A DNA stretch of 64,000 bases from Cryptobacteroides sp934698975 (GTDB lineage: Bacteria > Bacteroidota > Bacteroidia > Bacteroidales > UBA932), in NCBI GenBank assembly GCA_934698975.1, contig CAKUVR010000006.1:44223-108222 (forward strand), written 5' to 3'. The position numbers were made by a program, and so were the translations under genes. Under the pieces are notes generated by a model. It ran no database searches, was not told where the DNA came from, and was given only the letters and a program-made list of their open reading frames with translations. Shown piece by piece: positions 1 through 8,906 of the stretch; positions within the stretch are counted from its first letter, which is position 1, and each line of letters opens with the position of its first letter.

Positions 1-631
1 CCAAGGAAATGTCCCTCTTTTCCACAGCGTCGATGTAATCGAAAGCTTGATCAAGGGCTATCTCGTCTTTCATTTTGACTGCCAAAGGCCAGCCTCCACG
101 GCAGGATAGAAATGCGATCTTTTCCAAATCCTTTGATGTGCAGCCACTGATTGAGTCAGGTGAGGAAAAAAGGTCTTCCAGCGAGACTTCGCCAGTTGAA
201 TCTCCGGATTCCCACAATGACATAGGCCTCATTTTCAACCATCCTATTCTTCCGGTGCCGGAATGTATGACCTCGCTCATGTCTGGAGGAACTGATGAAC
301 CGGTCAGAATAAAGAGGCCGAGTTCTGAATTGTGGTCAGCCTCGAACCGCACACTGTCCCACAATGTAGGGGCGACTTGCCATTCATCAATCAGGCGTGG
401 CTTGTCTCCTTTCAAAAGAAGAGACGGATTGATTTTCGCCAGCTGCCTGTTTTGTTCGATTTTCCCACTTTCGGACATGTATAGGATACTCTTTGCGATT
501 TGTTCCGCGGTAGTGGTCTTTCCACACCATTTCGCCCCCTCCAAAAGAACCGCCCCCTTACCTGCCAGTTTTCTTTCCAGAAGACGGTCGGCTATTCTGC
601 TTTTATAAATAGTTTCCATCGTTTGATTCAT
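1..631 (-). CDS. AAA_14/DUF4143-type ATP-binding protein, C-terminus outside window
   Basis: The open frame runs leftward off the window edge, so only about 210 N-terminal residues are visible. It has a P-loop GAKWCGKTT about 30 residues in, a Walker B-like strand followed by a conserved RLIDEWQ segment, and a sensor-like LFILTGSS strand. This combination is characteristic of the AAA_14 plus DUF4143 family of single-gene ATPases, which are abundant in Bacteroidetes and of unknown cellular role. The start is either the ATG at 631 or the in-frame ATG at 619 (METIYKS); a good promoter ends so close to 631 that the mRNA would be nearly leaderless. The C-terminal DUF4143 part cannot be checked. 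It is unrelated in sequence to the DUF234-type ATPase at 52.5 kb. Confidence 0.8.
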   Translation of the reverse strand, partial: MNQTMETIYKSRIADRLLERKLAGKGAVLLEGAKWCGKTTTAEQIAKSILYMSESGKIEQNRQLAKINPSLLLKGDKPRLIDEWQVAPTLWDSVRFEADHNSELGLFILTGSSVPPDMSEVIHSGTGRIGWLKMRPMSLWESGDSTGEVSLEDLFSSPDSISGCTSKDLEKIAFLSCRGGWPLAVKMKDEIALDQAFDYIDAVEKRDISL

Positions 632-638
632 CTTTCTG

Positions 639-669
639 CAAAGTTATGTCTAAATGTTTGATTTTACAA
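639..669 (-). promoter_or_regulatory. Bacteroidetes-type promoter for the AAA_14 ATPase
   Basis: On the minus strand a TAACTTTG -7 box (plus-strand CAAAGTTA at 639-646) lies 20 bp from a CTTG -33 element (667-670). Transcription would begin about 632, leaving almost no leader before the ATG at 631 or 12 nt before the ATG at 619. Confidence 0.6.
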
Positions 670-679
670 GAGTAATGGG

Positions 680-747
680 TTTTGTTCGGTTGTTTGGCCG
701 TATTTTGTTCGGTTGTTTGGCCGTATTTTGTTCGGGCATTTGGCCTA
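680..747. repeat. 23-bp tandem repeat, about 2.9 copies
   Basis: Three consecutive units begin TTTTGTTCGG at 680, 703 and 726. The first two are identical and the third diverges in its second half. The array lies just upstream of the ATPase promoter in noncoding DNA. It could be slippage-derived spacing DNA or a set of repeated binding sites; nothing in the sequence decides between these. Confidence 0.75.
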
Positions 748-872
748 GTCTTGCTGACATAATTTGAGATGGCATCCGAACTTTCGGCAATTCCGAACTA
801 TTCGGCGGATTCGTTCCGATCTTTTTGAAAATCACAATCGTTTCTTGTTTTAGCCAAGCAACCGATTGTCAG

Positions 873-919
873 CAAAAAGAAACACCCTTCTCCCCGCCGT
901 AACATGGGTGAGAAGGGTG
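873..919 (-). terminator. Intrinsic terminator of the SusC-SusD-BIG2 operon
   Basis: A perfect 10-bp inverted repeat, CACCCTTCTC at 883-892 and GAGAAGGGTG at 910-919, is followed in the minus direction by a T-rich tract (plus-strand AGCAAAAAGAAA). It lies about 50 bp beyond the stop codon of the lipoprotein gene. Confidence 0.75.
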
Positions 920-967
920 CGTCAATATATTCATTCAGATGGAGTTAGCCTCCACGGAAGACCTGTT

Positions 968-2374
968 TTATTTCTTTGCGAAATAGGCGCCTCCCTTTGC
1001 ACCATCATAGTCCCATTTGTTATTGTAGTTCAATTGGTAGATGGTAGAGTATCCTCCTACTGTGTACCCCTTGGTTACAAATGAGAAACCGCAGAAATAC
1101 AAGCCATCGGAAACCAGTCTCTGGGCAGGTGTGCCAATACCGAACTTAGGGGCTCCGAAGAGGTCGTCAACGCCCCATCCGATCCATGCATAGTTGCAGT
1201 CATCAACGCCGAACTTAAGTGGAGCGAAATAGCCTGTTCCATAAGTCGTGCTATTCGTAAGCTCGGTGATGCAGGCCACCTCTTTACCGTTGCTTACCTT
1301 CTGGTAATCAAGTGACATGTAGGTGTAGATCACAGGAGTGCCATCTACAATTTCGAGAGACGCAGGAACAGCGAAGTCGAGGTATAGACCCACGAGGTCA
1401 AGGTTATGAACATGACCGTTGATGGTCTTAGGATTCTCCACGGCCTTGAATTCCACCGCTGTCTCGTGCTGTCTGGCATTGTTGTTCACAATCTTGGTGT
1501 TGCTCACACCGGTAGTCTTGAAAGAATATGTATAGAAAGTGTAACTACCAGCAAGGTCCTTGGCATCCACCTGAGTGATGGTGATCTTGCTGCCGGTGGA
1601 GAGCTCCAAGGTTGCCTTGCGCGCTGCTCCGGTGGTGTTCTCTGTCCAGTATGCGACACCGTCCTTGTAGCTCAGCCATCCACCGATGCCGGCGGTTTTG
1701 CCGTTGTCAGCGGCGGCTCCGAAGAGTCCGCGGTAGCCAGCGTTGTCGCTTTTCCAAAGCTCGACGGTCTCTGGTTCGGTAGGAGTGCGTATCAACACTG
1801 TCACCTCACAAGATGCTGAGATTCCGTTCTTTGTTGTGGCCGTGATGGTGGCCTTGCCGAGTTCGACTCCGGTCACCTTTCCGGTTTCATCAACAACTGC
1901 GATCTCAGAGTTTGAAGAAGTCCATGTGACTGTCTTGTCTGAAGCGTTTGCAGGAGTCACAGAAGCGGTAAGGTTGACAAACTCACCGATGTAAACTGAA
2001 GCTGTCGTAGCACTGAGAGTCACTCCTGTCGCAGGAATTTCCTTTACGGTAACATTGCAGCTTGCCGTGCACTTGCCGGAAGCGGTTGTCACGGTTATCA
2101 CTGTTTTGCCAGGGGTGAGACCTACGACACGGCCCCAGACATCAACTGTCGCGACCTTTGCGTCTGATGAGGCCCAAGTCTTATAAGAGCTTGTACAATT
2201 GTCAGGAGTAAGGGCAGCCTTAAGTTCAACCTGCTCTCCAGGGAATATAGACACCTCAGTAGCACTAAGAGTCACCCCTGTGGTGACTATGAGTTCAGTC
2301 TCGTCCGTATCTTTGCAGGAAACGGCCGCTGTCATAGCCATAATGGTGGAAAGGATCAAAAATATCTTTTTCAT
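968..2374 (-). CDS. Surface lipoprotein with two BIG2-like domains and an unclassified C-terminal domain
   Basis: The start is placed at the MKKIFLIL signal sequence, ten codons inside the longest frame, which otherwise overlaps nothing useful; the lipobox is TAAVSC. Two bacterial Ig-like (BIG2) repeats follow at about residues 30-110 and 115-195, each opening with GVTLSAT and containing the ATV/ATIT strands typical of the fold. The remaining ~270 residues form one domain I cannot name; it ends in a Y-F-x-K-K tail. The gene follows the SusD gene by 17 bp, the usual position of a surface glycan-binding protein in a polysaccharide utilisation locus, so glycan binding at the cell surface is the likely role. 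A truncated relative of the C-terminal domain lies at 7909-8604 on the other strand. Confidence 0.85.
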   Translation of the reverse strand: MKKIFLILSTIMAMTAAVSCKDTDETELIVTTGVTLSATEVSIFPGEQVELKAALTPDNCTSSYKTWASSDAKVATVDVWGRVVGLTPGKTVITVTTASGKCTASCNVTVKEIPATGVTLSATTASVYIGEFVNLTASVTPANASDKTVTWTSSNSEIAVVDETGKVTGVELGKATITATTKNGISASCEVTVLIRTPTEPETVELWKSDNAGYRGLFGAAADNGKTAGIGGWLSYKDGVAYWTENTTGAARKATLELSTGSKITITQVDAKDLAGSYTFYTYSFKTTGVSNTKIVNNNARQHETAVEFKAVENPKTINGHVHNLDLVGLYLDFAVPASLEIVDGTPVIYTYMSLDYQKVSNGKEVACITELTNSTTYGTGYFAPLKFGVDDCNYAWIGWGVDDLFGAPKFGIGTPAQRLVSDGLYFCGFSFVTKGYTVGGYSTIYQLNYNNKWDYDGAKGGAYFAKK

Positions 2375-2391
2375 ATTGAATGCCTTTTGTA

Positions 2392-4077
2392 TTACTTGTT
2401 CCAATGTGAGTTAGTCGAGAGTTCCTTTTGAGGGATCTGCCACTCCATGTCTTCAACCTTCCATGTGTAATCCTTCCAGTGGTTTCCACCCTGACGGACA
2501 GCGTCGGTGTTCCAACGTTTGTGGCAATAGTAGTCAAGACCGTTCTCACCCCACATCTCGATCTGCCACTGAAGCTGGATCTGCTCCCAGGTGCCGAGAC
2601 CACCCTTATAATTGTCGCATGTAAGGGTTGTGGCCCCAGACTTGGTACGTGCTGCGAGGAGTTTGTTGAGGGTAGTCTTCGCGTCAGCTTCCTTGCCGGC
2701 TTGGTACTGAGCCTCAGCCAGCATAAGGAGAACCTCTGAAGAACGGAATATGATTTGGTCTGAGCTGATGTTGGTGTATGTACGCTCATCGGCATTCTGG
2801 CAGATCGTAGCTCCCCACTTAAGATTGGTGTATTTGAGGAGCGTGCTCGCCGCATGGCCATTGTCTGTGAAGTAAGGGTAGCTTTCAACCTCGTGATCCG
2901 CGAAGATGCCCTTACGGTAGTCGTTGTCGTCAATCTTGTTGTAAAGACTCTCACTGATCTGGAAGAGACCGCTCTTGCTGTTTCCGGCTTTTAGGCTGTT
3001 GAGGTTGTTCCACGAATAGAGGTTGCTCTCACTTGTCCAGCCGAAGAGCACCTCTGGGTTGCTTGGAATGCTCAGGAATGCATTATCGTCATTCCTGACT
3101 TCATCCTTGCCCTTCTTCCAGCTGTCATCCAGCGGTGTGGCAATGTCGTCAAGACGGCTGGTCTGAACGCCATAGTGAGCTTCGTCGATGAGGGTTGGGT
3201 ACTTCGCCAAGATACGCTGGCAGGCAGCGATTGCCTTGTCGTACTCACCATAGTCCAAGCAAGCGCGGGCAAGGAAAAAGTCTGACAAGGTGCGGTCGAT
3301 GTCGTAGAATGTTGTAAGGTCTGTCGGGTTGACTGTTGTGTAACCGTCAGTTGCACTGTTCTTCCCGGCCGCAAAGTATGAACCTGCGTCCTCAAGTTCC
3401 TTGATGATCCACTCCCATGTCTCCTGCGCTGTGCTAGGTGCCACAGGGGTATTGTAGGCATATTTGGTGTAAATAGGCATGCCCTGCTGCTCGCTGCCGC
3501 CGTACTTGTAGGCCTTGCGGAAGCGTTCCATGAGCTGGAGGTAACCATAAGCGCGGAGTGTCTTGGCCTGCGCGGCATAGGTCTTCACTGCTGGAAGCGC
3601 GTTAGGGGAGGTCGCCACCTCGTCTGTGAGGTAGGTCGCAGCCTTGTTCGCCTGTGCGATTATGTAAGATGAGCTGTACCACCATCCATAGCAACTAGCG
3701 TTCTCATTCTTTTCCGCCGCATTGAAAGTGTGATTGTAGTAGCTTGCCCATCCATCTGTGATGGAATTCGCGACATCGCCATAGATCATGTTCTCACACG
3801 CCACATTACGGGAAAGATGGACTGAGAACTCATTGGCGTAGGCATTGGAGAAACCACCCGACAACTTTTCGTGAGCCAGACAGATGTACGCCTCAAGGCC
3901 TGAGCCGATAGCCTCAAGAGTGGCGTTCACCTTTGTCTCATCGGAACTCGCGAGCAATTCCCTGATCTGGTCGTCGTTCAGCGAGTTCGGGTTTGTGACA
4001 TCCAGCATGTCAGAGCAAGACTGGAATGCCAGAAGTGATGCTGCCGCGAATGCGGCTATTGTTTTAATCTTGTTCAT
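2392..4077 (-). CDS. SusD/RagB-family nutrient-binding outer membrane lipoprotein
   Basis: SusD-type lipoproteins cap the SusC channel and bind glycan or peptide ligands at the cell surface. The 561-residue length is normal for the family. A signal peptide with lipobox LAFQSC precedes the SusD-typical acidic segment DMLDVTNPNSL. The helical N-terminal region includes the TPR-like stretch around CLDYGEYDKAIAACQRIL, and the C-terminal SusD region carries the family pattern RSSEVLLMLAEAQYQAG followed by a W-rich tail. The gene begins 13 bp after the SusC stop and is certainly co-transcribed with it. Ligand cannot be inferred; no glycoside hydrolase is in this short operon. Confidence 0.95.
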   Translation of the reverse strand: MNKIKTIAAFAAASLLAFQSCSDMLDVTNPNSLNDDQIRELLASSDETKVNATLEAIGSGLEAYICLAHEKLSGGFSNAYANEFSVHLSRNVACENMIYGDVANSITDGWASYYNHTFNAAEKNENASCYGWWYSSSYIIAQANKAATYLTDEVATSPNALPAVKTYAAQAKTLRAYGYLQLMERFRKAYKYGGSEQQGMPIYTKYAYNTPVAPSTAQETWEWIIKELEDAGSYFAAGKNSATDGYTTVNPTDLTTFYDIDRTLSDFFLARACLDYGEYDKAIAACQRILAKYPTLIDEAHYGVQTSRLDDIATPLDDSWKKGKDEVRNDDNAFLSIPSNPEVLFGWTSESNLYSWNNLNSLKAGNSKSGLFQISESLYNKIDDNDYRKGIFADHEVESYPYFTDNGHAASTLLKYTNLKWGATICQNADERTYTNISSDQIIFRSSEVLLMLAEAQYQAGKEADAKTTLNKLLAARTKSGATTLTCDNYKGGLGTWEQIQLQWQIEMWGENGLDYYCHKRWNTDAVRQGGNHWKDYTWKVEDMEWQIPQKELSTNSHWNK

Positions 4078-4090
4078 TTCAAACCGTGTT

Positions 4091-7000
4091 TTAGAATGTT
4101 ATGTTAGCTCCGAGTGAGATTGTCCTCATAGAAGGATAGACATACTGTCCAACTTCGAAACCACCCAGAATGGACATCGACGGATCCACACCCTTCTTTG
4201 CTGAGACATAGAAAAGATTGTCTGCGGAAGCATAGACGCGGATAGCGCTTGCCTTTATCGCATTGAGGATCTTCTTAGGAAGAGTGTAACCGATGGTGAT
4301 GTTCTTGCACTTCAGATAAGACGCGCTGAAGAGAGCCATGTCAGTGTACTTCCAAGAGCCGAAAGTTGAACCATTGTAGTAGTCAGTGTTCCACCATTGC
4401 ATCGGGAAGTAAGCCGAGGTGTTATTCTCTGTGAAAGTGCTGCCGATAAGATCAGTTGATTTCTGCTCTGAAACCGCTGAGACATAACCGCTGTCGTAAA
4501 GACCGTTGCCGTACTCCGTGCTGAAGAACTTGCCGCCGAGCTGATAGGCGAACTGTGTGGAGATGTCGAAATTCTTGTAGCGGAAATTGATGTTGAAACC
4601 ACCGATCCAGTCAGGCGTGGCGCTGCCCATCTCGTAGAGTGAGGCGTCAGAGCTGACAAGAGTCTTCACATTCTCGCCTGCCTTCAAATCCTTGTAGCGA
4701 CCGTTGTGATCATATCCAGCAGATCTGGCCGTACCATCGTCATTGAGACCGAGGTCTGCGTTGGTGACGCGGTGCCAGTACATCGGAAGACCGGATTCCT
4801 TATCAACACCGGCGTACTTGTACAGATAGATGTTGTACCAGTCACGGCCTTCTCCACGGAGATAACCGATGCTGGCGCCTCCTGCTCCAGAGGCGGAGAA
4901 TGAGCCTACGCCTGCCTGCCATGTGCCTTGAGGAAGGTCAAGGTTTGTGTTGTCAGGAATATTCTCTTCCGGAACTTCAATCAAAGTTGTTCTGTAATGG
5001 GTTCCGTTGGTGGTGAAGTTCAAAGTCATGTCATCTGTGCGGATGATGTCGAAACTGAGCTCAAGCTCCAATCCACGGTTGCGGAGAACCGCCGCGTTCT
5101 GCTGGAGCGTCTCACTACCGGATCCGGCGAGAGCTGAGTAGTTGGCGCTGTAGAAAGCGTTAGGAGTAACGTGGTTGTAAAAATCAATAGATCCGTTGAT
5201 CCTGCGCCCCAATACTCCGAAGTCAAGACCGAGGTCAAATTCCCTGTTCTTCTCCCACGTGAGCTGATCGTTAACGAGCGCGCCACTGCTAAGTTTGTAG
5301 CCGGCAGGAATACCGGTACCGTTTGTGGCTTGCTGATACGAGGTGGCTGAATAAGACCATGTGTGGTTTGTATAGCTGCCGATACCATTTGAGTTACCGA
5401 GGACACCATAGCTTCCGCGTACCTTGAGGAAGTCGAGCCAAGAGCTTGTAGCCGACATGAATCCTTCTCTTGAAATCACCCAGCTTGCTCCGACAGAGCC
5501 AAATGTTCCCCACTTGTTGTTCATGAACTTGGAAGAACCGTCCCTACGGATTGATGCGCTCAAGTAATATTTCTCGTCATAGTTGTAGTTCACTCGTCCG
5601 ATGTAGGACTCCATGTTCACCTCATACTGGCTCCAGCTTGGTGAGCCTGAAAGAGTTGTTCCGCCGCTGGTGTAGCGTCCGATGAAGTTGCCGCCGGAAA
5701 TCCAACCAGGGATGAGCTCATAACCTGAAGCATAGAGTACTGAATGGTACTTGTCGTGGTTCCACTCGTGACCGAGCAGGGCATCCACGTGGTGACCGCT
5801 CCTGAAGTCATGTGAGTAGTTGAGGAGGATTTGGTTGTTGAGGATGAACCTGTTGGTGAGTGTCTTGTTGAGACCACCGTTAGTGCCTCCATTATATGTG
5901 CCTGCGGCGCGGTAGCGGAGATAATCGGTGTCGTCTGAGTCATAGCTGAAGTTGACAAGAAGGTTGAGATCCTTGGTGAAGAGAACCTGAGCGTAGGATC
6001 TGGTTGTGAAAATGCTGCGGATGGTCTCGTTCTTGTTCTTGTCAAATTCAGAATGAACGCCCTTTCCGAATGCGTTTCCTGTGGTAGGACCAAGAGGAGA
6101 ATAAGTCTCTGTTTTGTTTGTCACATTCTCGAGCCTGTTGCCTTCGGAGTCATAGACATAGTTGTGGTTCTCATCAAGCATATAGATGGAGATCAGGGAT
6201 GAGGTACCGTTCACATAGCGGAACACGTTTCCTCCGGCTGAACCGGCGTTACGTCCCCAACGGGTCGCCATCTCATTGGTGGTGGTGCGGGTGTAGCCGA
6301 TGTTGCTTCCGAACTTAAGCCACTTAAGTGGCTGGGCGTTCACGCTTACACGTCCGTTGTAGCGCTCGAAAGATGAGGTAGGGATGTAGGACGGATCAGA
6401 AGTGTATCCCAAGGATGCGAAATAGTTCAGTTTCTCAGTACCGCCCTTGAGGGAGGCGTTGTACTCCTGACGGAAAGCGGTGTCAAAGAGGCTGTTGTAC
6501 TTGCTGTCCTTAGGGAGGAAGTACTTCGCGTCAGGATTGAGCTTGCCGTCTGTGTTTACAAGGTAAGCGTCCATCATTGTGGAGGAACGTGAGTTGCCGG
6601 TACCTCCAGAGAACACATACCTTGCGCCAGGAACATCATACACGAGAGCGTTGTTGAGAGAGTTGCGCTGGAAGTTCGTCTCACTGTTCACATAGTTGAA
6701 AAGATGCTGCGAAGCGAACTCGGCAGCCTGCTCGTGTGTGTAGTTAGGATTCTGGAAGTTGGTGTAAGGAATTCCGTTCTCATCAACGCCAGGTCTGCCT
6801 GTTCCGTCAACACCGTAGCGGTAAGAGTTATAGATCGACAACCAGGCATATTCATAAATGTCGGAAGCATCGGTCATGTTGGACATGTTGAACTGTCCCA
6901 CGCTATTCCAACCGACGCGGGTGTCGAAAGTCACCTGTGTCTTCCCTTCGCTACCTTTCTTGGTGTTGATGAGGATGACACCGTTGGCACCACGTGATCC

Positions 7001-7648
7001 GTATAGCGCAGTTGAGGCAGCGTCCTTGAGCACTGAGATGCTCTCAATGTCGGAAGGGTTGATGGTGGAAAGAGGGTTGGATGTCTGAGCCGGAACTCCA
7101 TCGATCACCACGAGTGCCACTGCGGAACCATCGGAGGTAGATGAGGCTCCACGGACGCGGATGGCCATATCGAGACCTGGCTGGCCGTCAACTGAAGACA
7201 GCTGGATACCTGGAGCCGCACCCTCAAGAGCGCGGGAGACTGATGACACACTCTGTGCCTTGATGTTGTCGCCTTTGATTGAGGACATCGCACCGGTGAG
7301 ATCTCTTTTCTTAGCGGTACCGTAAGCCACGACAACCACATCGTTGAGGAATTCGGCCTCTTCGTTGAGGGTGACATTTATCACCGTCTGATTGCCGACT
7401 GTGACTTCCTGAGTCTCATAGCCGATGGAGGAGAAGACGAGGACGGCGTTTTGCTTTAGCCCTTGGAGGCTGAACTTTCCGTCGAGGTCAGTAGTTGTGC
7501 CGCTCGTGGTTCCCTTGACGAGAACACCGGCACCGACCAGAGGTTCTCCAGTCTTGTCCGTGACCTTTCCGGAAACGGAGGACTGGGCGAATGCCTGTGT
7601 TCCGACTGTCAGAAGCACAAGCAGGATCGTAATTAATCGTTTACCCAT
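4091..7648 (-). CDS. SusC/RagA-family TonB-dependent outer membrane transporter
   Basis: At 1,185 residues this is a full-length SusC-type importer, which works with the adjacent SusD protein and TonB-ExbBD energy to bring oligomers into the periplasm. A cleavable signal peptide (ends TQAFAQ) is followed by the carboxypeptidase-regulatory-like domain (SGKVTDKTGEPLVGA), the TonB box-like linker with VVVVAYGTAKKRDLTGA, the plug domain (ALEGAAPGIQL; SISVLKDAASTALYGSRG), and the beta barrel ending in a C-terminal aromatic/hydrophobic strand. The start ATG lies about 55 bp downstream of a clear promoter. The coding sequence contains the word GAATAT only rarely compared with genes to the right, which could reflect recent acquisition. 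Confidence 0.95.
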   Translation of the reverse strand: MGKRLITILLVLLTVGTQAFAQSSVSGKVTDKTGEPLVGAGVLVKGTTSGTTTDLDGKFSLQGLKQNAVLVFSSIGYETQEVTVGNQTVINVTLNEEAEFLNDVVVVAYGTAKKRDLTGAMSSIKGDNIKAQSVSSVSRALEGAAPGIQLSSVDGQPGLDMAIRVRGASSTSDGSAVALVVIDGVPAQTSNPLSTINPSDIESISVLKDAASTALYGSRGANGVILINTKKGSEGKTQVTFDTRVGWNSVGQFNMSNMTDASDIYEYAWLSIYNSYRYGVDGTGRPGVDENGIPYTNFQNPNYTHEQAAEFASQHLFNYVNSETNFQRNSLNNALVYDVPGARYVFSGGTGNSRSSTMMDAYLVNTDGKLNPDAKYFLPKDSKYNSLFDTAFRQEYNASLKGGTEKLNYFASLGYTSDPSYIPTSSFERYNGRVSVNAQPLKWLKFGSNIGYTRTTTNEMATRWGRNAGSAGGNVFRYVNGTSSLISIYMLDENHNYVYDSEGNRLENVTNKTETYSPLGPTTGNAFGKGVHSEFDKNKNETIRSIFTTRSYAQVLFTKDLNLLVNFSYDSDDTDYLRYRAAGTYNGGTNGGLNKTLTNRFILNNQILLNYSHDFRSGHHVDALLGHEWNHDKYHSVLYASGYELIPGWISGGNFIGRYTSGGTTLSGSPSWSQYEVNMESYIGRVNYNYDEKYYLSASIRRDGSSKFMNNKWGTFGSVGASWVISREGFMSATSSWLDFLKVRGSYGVLGNSNGIGSYTNHTWSYSATSYQQATNGTGIPAGYKLSSGALVNDQLTWEKNREFDLGLDFGVLGRRINGSIDFYNHVTPNAFYSANYSALAGSGSETLQQNAAVLRNRGLELELSFDIIRTDDMTLNFTTNGTHYRTTLIEVPEENIPDNTNLDLPQGTWQAGVGSFSASGAGGASIGYLRGEGRDWYNIYLYKYAGVDKESGLPMYWHRVTNADLGLNDDGTARSAGYDHNGRYKDLKAGENVKTLVSSDASLYEMGSATPDWIGGFNINFRYKNFDISTQFAYQLGGKFFSTEYGNGLYDSGYVSAVSEQKSTDLIGSTFTENNTSAYFPMQWWNTDYYNGSTFGSWKYTDMALFSASYLKCKNITIGYTLPKKILNAIKASAIRVYASADNLFYVSAKKGVDPSMSILGGFEVGQYVYPSMRTISLGANITF

Positions 7649-7704
7649 AAACTGTTTTTTAATAATGGTGTTATGATTTTGCTAATCGTCCAGTTTAGTA
7701 AAAA

Positions 7705-7734
7705 CAAATGTATAATTAATTATCAATTAACAAT
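7705..7734 (-). promoter_or_regulatory. Bacteroidetes-type promoter of the SusC-SusD-BIG2 operon
   Basis: On the minus strand TACATTTG (plus-strand CAAATGTA, 7705-7712) fits the TAnnTTTG -7 box, with ATTG (7731-7734) 18 bp further upstream as the -33 element. The predicted start near 7698 gives a leader of about 50 nt before the SusC ATG. Confidence 0.6.
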
Positions 7735-7908
7735 GACGTTGTCAATGCAAAGACATCCTCATTACAAAAATATAGGAACACTCCTAAACTTTAAGCGAAT
7801 ATTTGATAAAACAACTTTGATTTTTGGCCAACGCAATCCTTTTCGCACTTTGGTAGCCATCATAACAAACCGTCATAGGGAAACTGTTGAATTGAATCGA
7901 GACTTTGA

Positions 7909-8604
7909 TGGATATTCCTAAACTGGACGTATAATAACACTATTATCGGAAAGGTTGTGCTTGACAACGGACACACCTACATCTTCACCCAGATCGGCGT
8001 CAACGACTTCAAGGGAAGCTGGACGCTCTACTCAAAATTATTTGACCCTAACAAGACACTGGGCAAGGGCAACACCAATGCGGACAAGACTGTTGTCACG
8101 TTCGGCGAGCCGCGTCAGAAAGAGACTCTGAAGGACGCTGCCGGCAAGGAGCACACCAACAATCTCGGCATCAAGGGACTCTATCTTGATTCAGTTCTGG
8201 ATGCTTGTGTCGAGATTGACTACAATGAAAGGACAGTCAAATTCGGTATATTCTTTGACCGCCGCGCCGCACAGAAAGCCGCTGACGGAAAGTTCTGCAC
8301 ATATATTCCTGAATGCTCAGGTGGCAACGGTTGGGGCAACTACAACTTCGCTCCTGGTGACAAGGCCTTCTCAGATTCCAACTACGAGTGGCTCTGGTTC
8401 ACTGTCAGCGAGGATTTGAAGACTCTGAAGTACCAGTACTTTGGCGCCGGACAGAAGACCAGCAACGGCAAGTACTACATCTGCGGAATCTCGATTCCGA
8501 AGGCCACTTCGACAGACAAGGCTTCCATCGCAGGCAGCTATGATGTGATCTATCAGGCCAACTACAACGGAGACAACAAAGAAAGCATGTACTTCAAGAA
8601 ATAA
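7909..8604 (+). pseudogene. 5'-truncated relic of the BIG2 lipoprotein's C-terminal domain
   Basis: The frame is open from 7909 but has no ATG, no signal peptide and no Ig domain; the first possible start is a GTG at 7957 in the middle of homologous sequence. Its ~215 residues align by eye with the C-terminal domain of the lipoprotein at 968-2374: both have a GLYLD segment, a Y-x-W motif before a V-x-x-D turn, a YICGISI/YFCGFSF strand, YQANYN/YQLNYN near the end and a terminal YF-x-KK. The relation is distant enough that this is not a recent duplicate. It ends in a good terminator. I infer that the 5' part was lost in a rearrangement placing it behind the SusC promoter region; a small translated protein from the GTG cannot be excluded. 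Confidence 0.7.
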
Positions 8605-8628
8605 TCCTGCTTTCAGTCCATACAACAA

Positions 8629-8663
8629 AAGACGGCGACCGTATTCCGGCCGCCGTCTTTCTA
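8629..8663 (+). terminator. Intrinsic terminator after the truncated lipoprotein relic
   Basis: GACGGCG (8631-8637) pairs with CGCCGTC (8651-8657), with further CCG/CGG pairing inside and a TTT run after the stem. Retention of an intact terminator supports descent of 7909-8604 from a functional gene. Confidence 0.75.
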
Positions 8664-8795
8664 TATATCTATTGGAGTCATGGATTTCTTTGCTTGCCCT
8701 CAAGGGCTCTGAATATATGATTTCACCGACATATTCGGAATTTCGCAACGGATTCCGCAGGTTTGCGATAGAGATTTTGGGACTGCCACTTATTT

Positions 8796-8826
8796 TTCGT
8801 TTAGTGAAAACCGTCCTTTAAATTTG
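8796..8826 (+). promoter_or_regulatory. Possible promoter of the butyrate kinase gene
   Basis: TAAATTTG at 8819-8826 fits the -7 consensus. The -33 region (TTCG, 8796-8799) is imperfect, 19 bp away. It implies translation begins at 8883 or 8907 rather than at the first in-frame ATG 8844, which would lie only ten bases after the predicted transcription start. The 8605-8906 gap holds nothing else beyond the terminator. Confidence 0.4.
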
Positions 8827-8906
8827 TCAGGTAATATGGTGGATTGACAAGTCGCCCCAAAAGTAACTTGACGGCTTGGTCAATGACTATAAAAAACGAA
8901 ACGGAC

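Larger units (their letters stand above)
632..967. other. Intergenic stretch without a gene
   Basis: This 336-bp gap holds the ATPase promoter (639-669), the 23-bp tandem repeat (680-747) and the terminator of the lipoprotein operon (873-919). The only open frame (650-835, minus) is built partly from the tandem repeat and has no recognisable protein features, so I do not call it. Confidence 0.6.

Noticed and set aside
75..608. Plus-strand open frame of 177 codons at the left edge
   Set aside because: It is antisense to the AAA_14 ATPase, whose P-loop and other motifs are clear on the minus strand.
680..747. CRISPR array
   Set aside because: Units are directly adjacent with no spacers, and only about three are present.
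650..835. Minus-strand 61-codon frame
   Set aside because: It is composed partly of the 23-bp tandem repeat, has low-complexity content (repeated PNKIRPNN-like words) and lies over the ATPase promoter.
7673..7921. Plus-strand 82-codon frame between SusC and the truncated paralogue
   Set aside because: It covers the SusC promoter, has no protein features, and its composition is that of AT-rich noncoding DNA.
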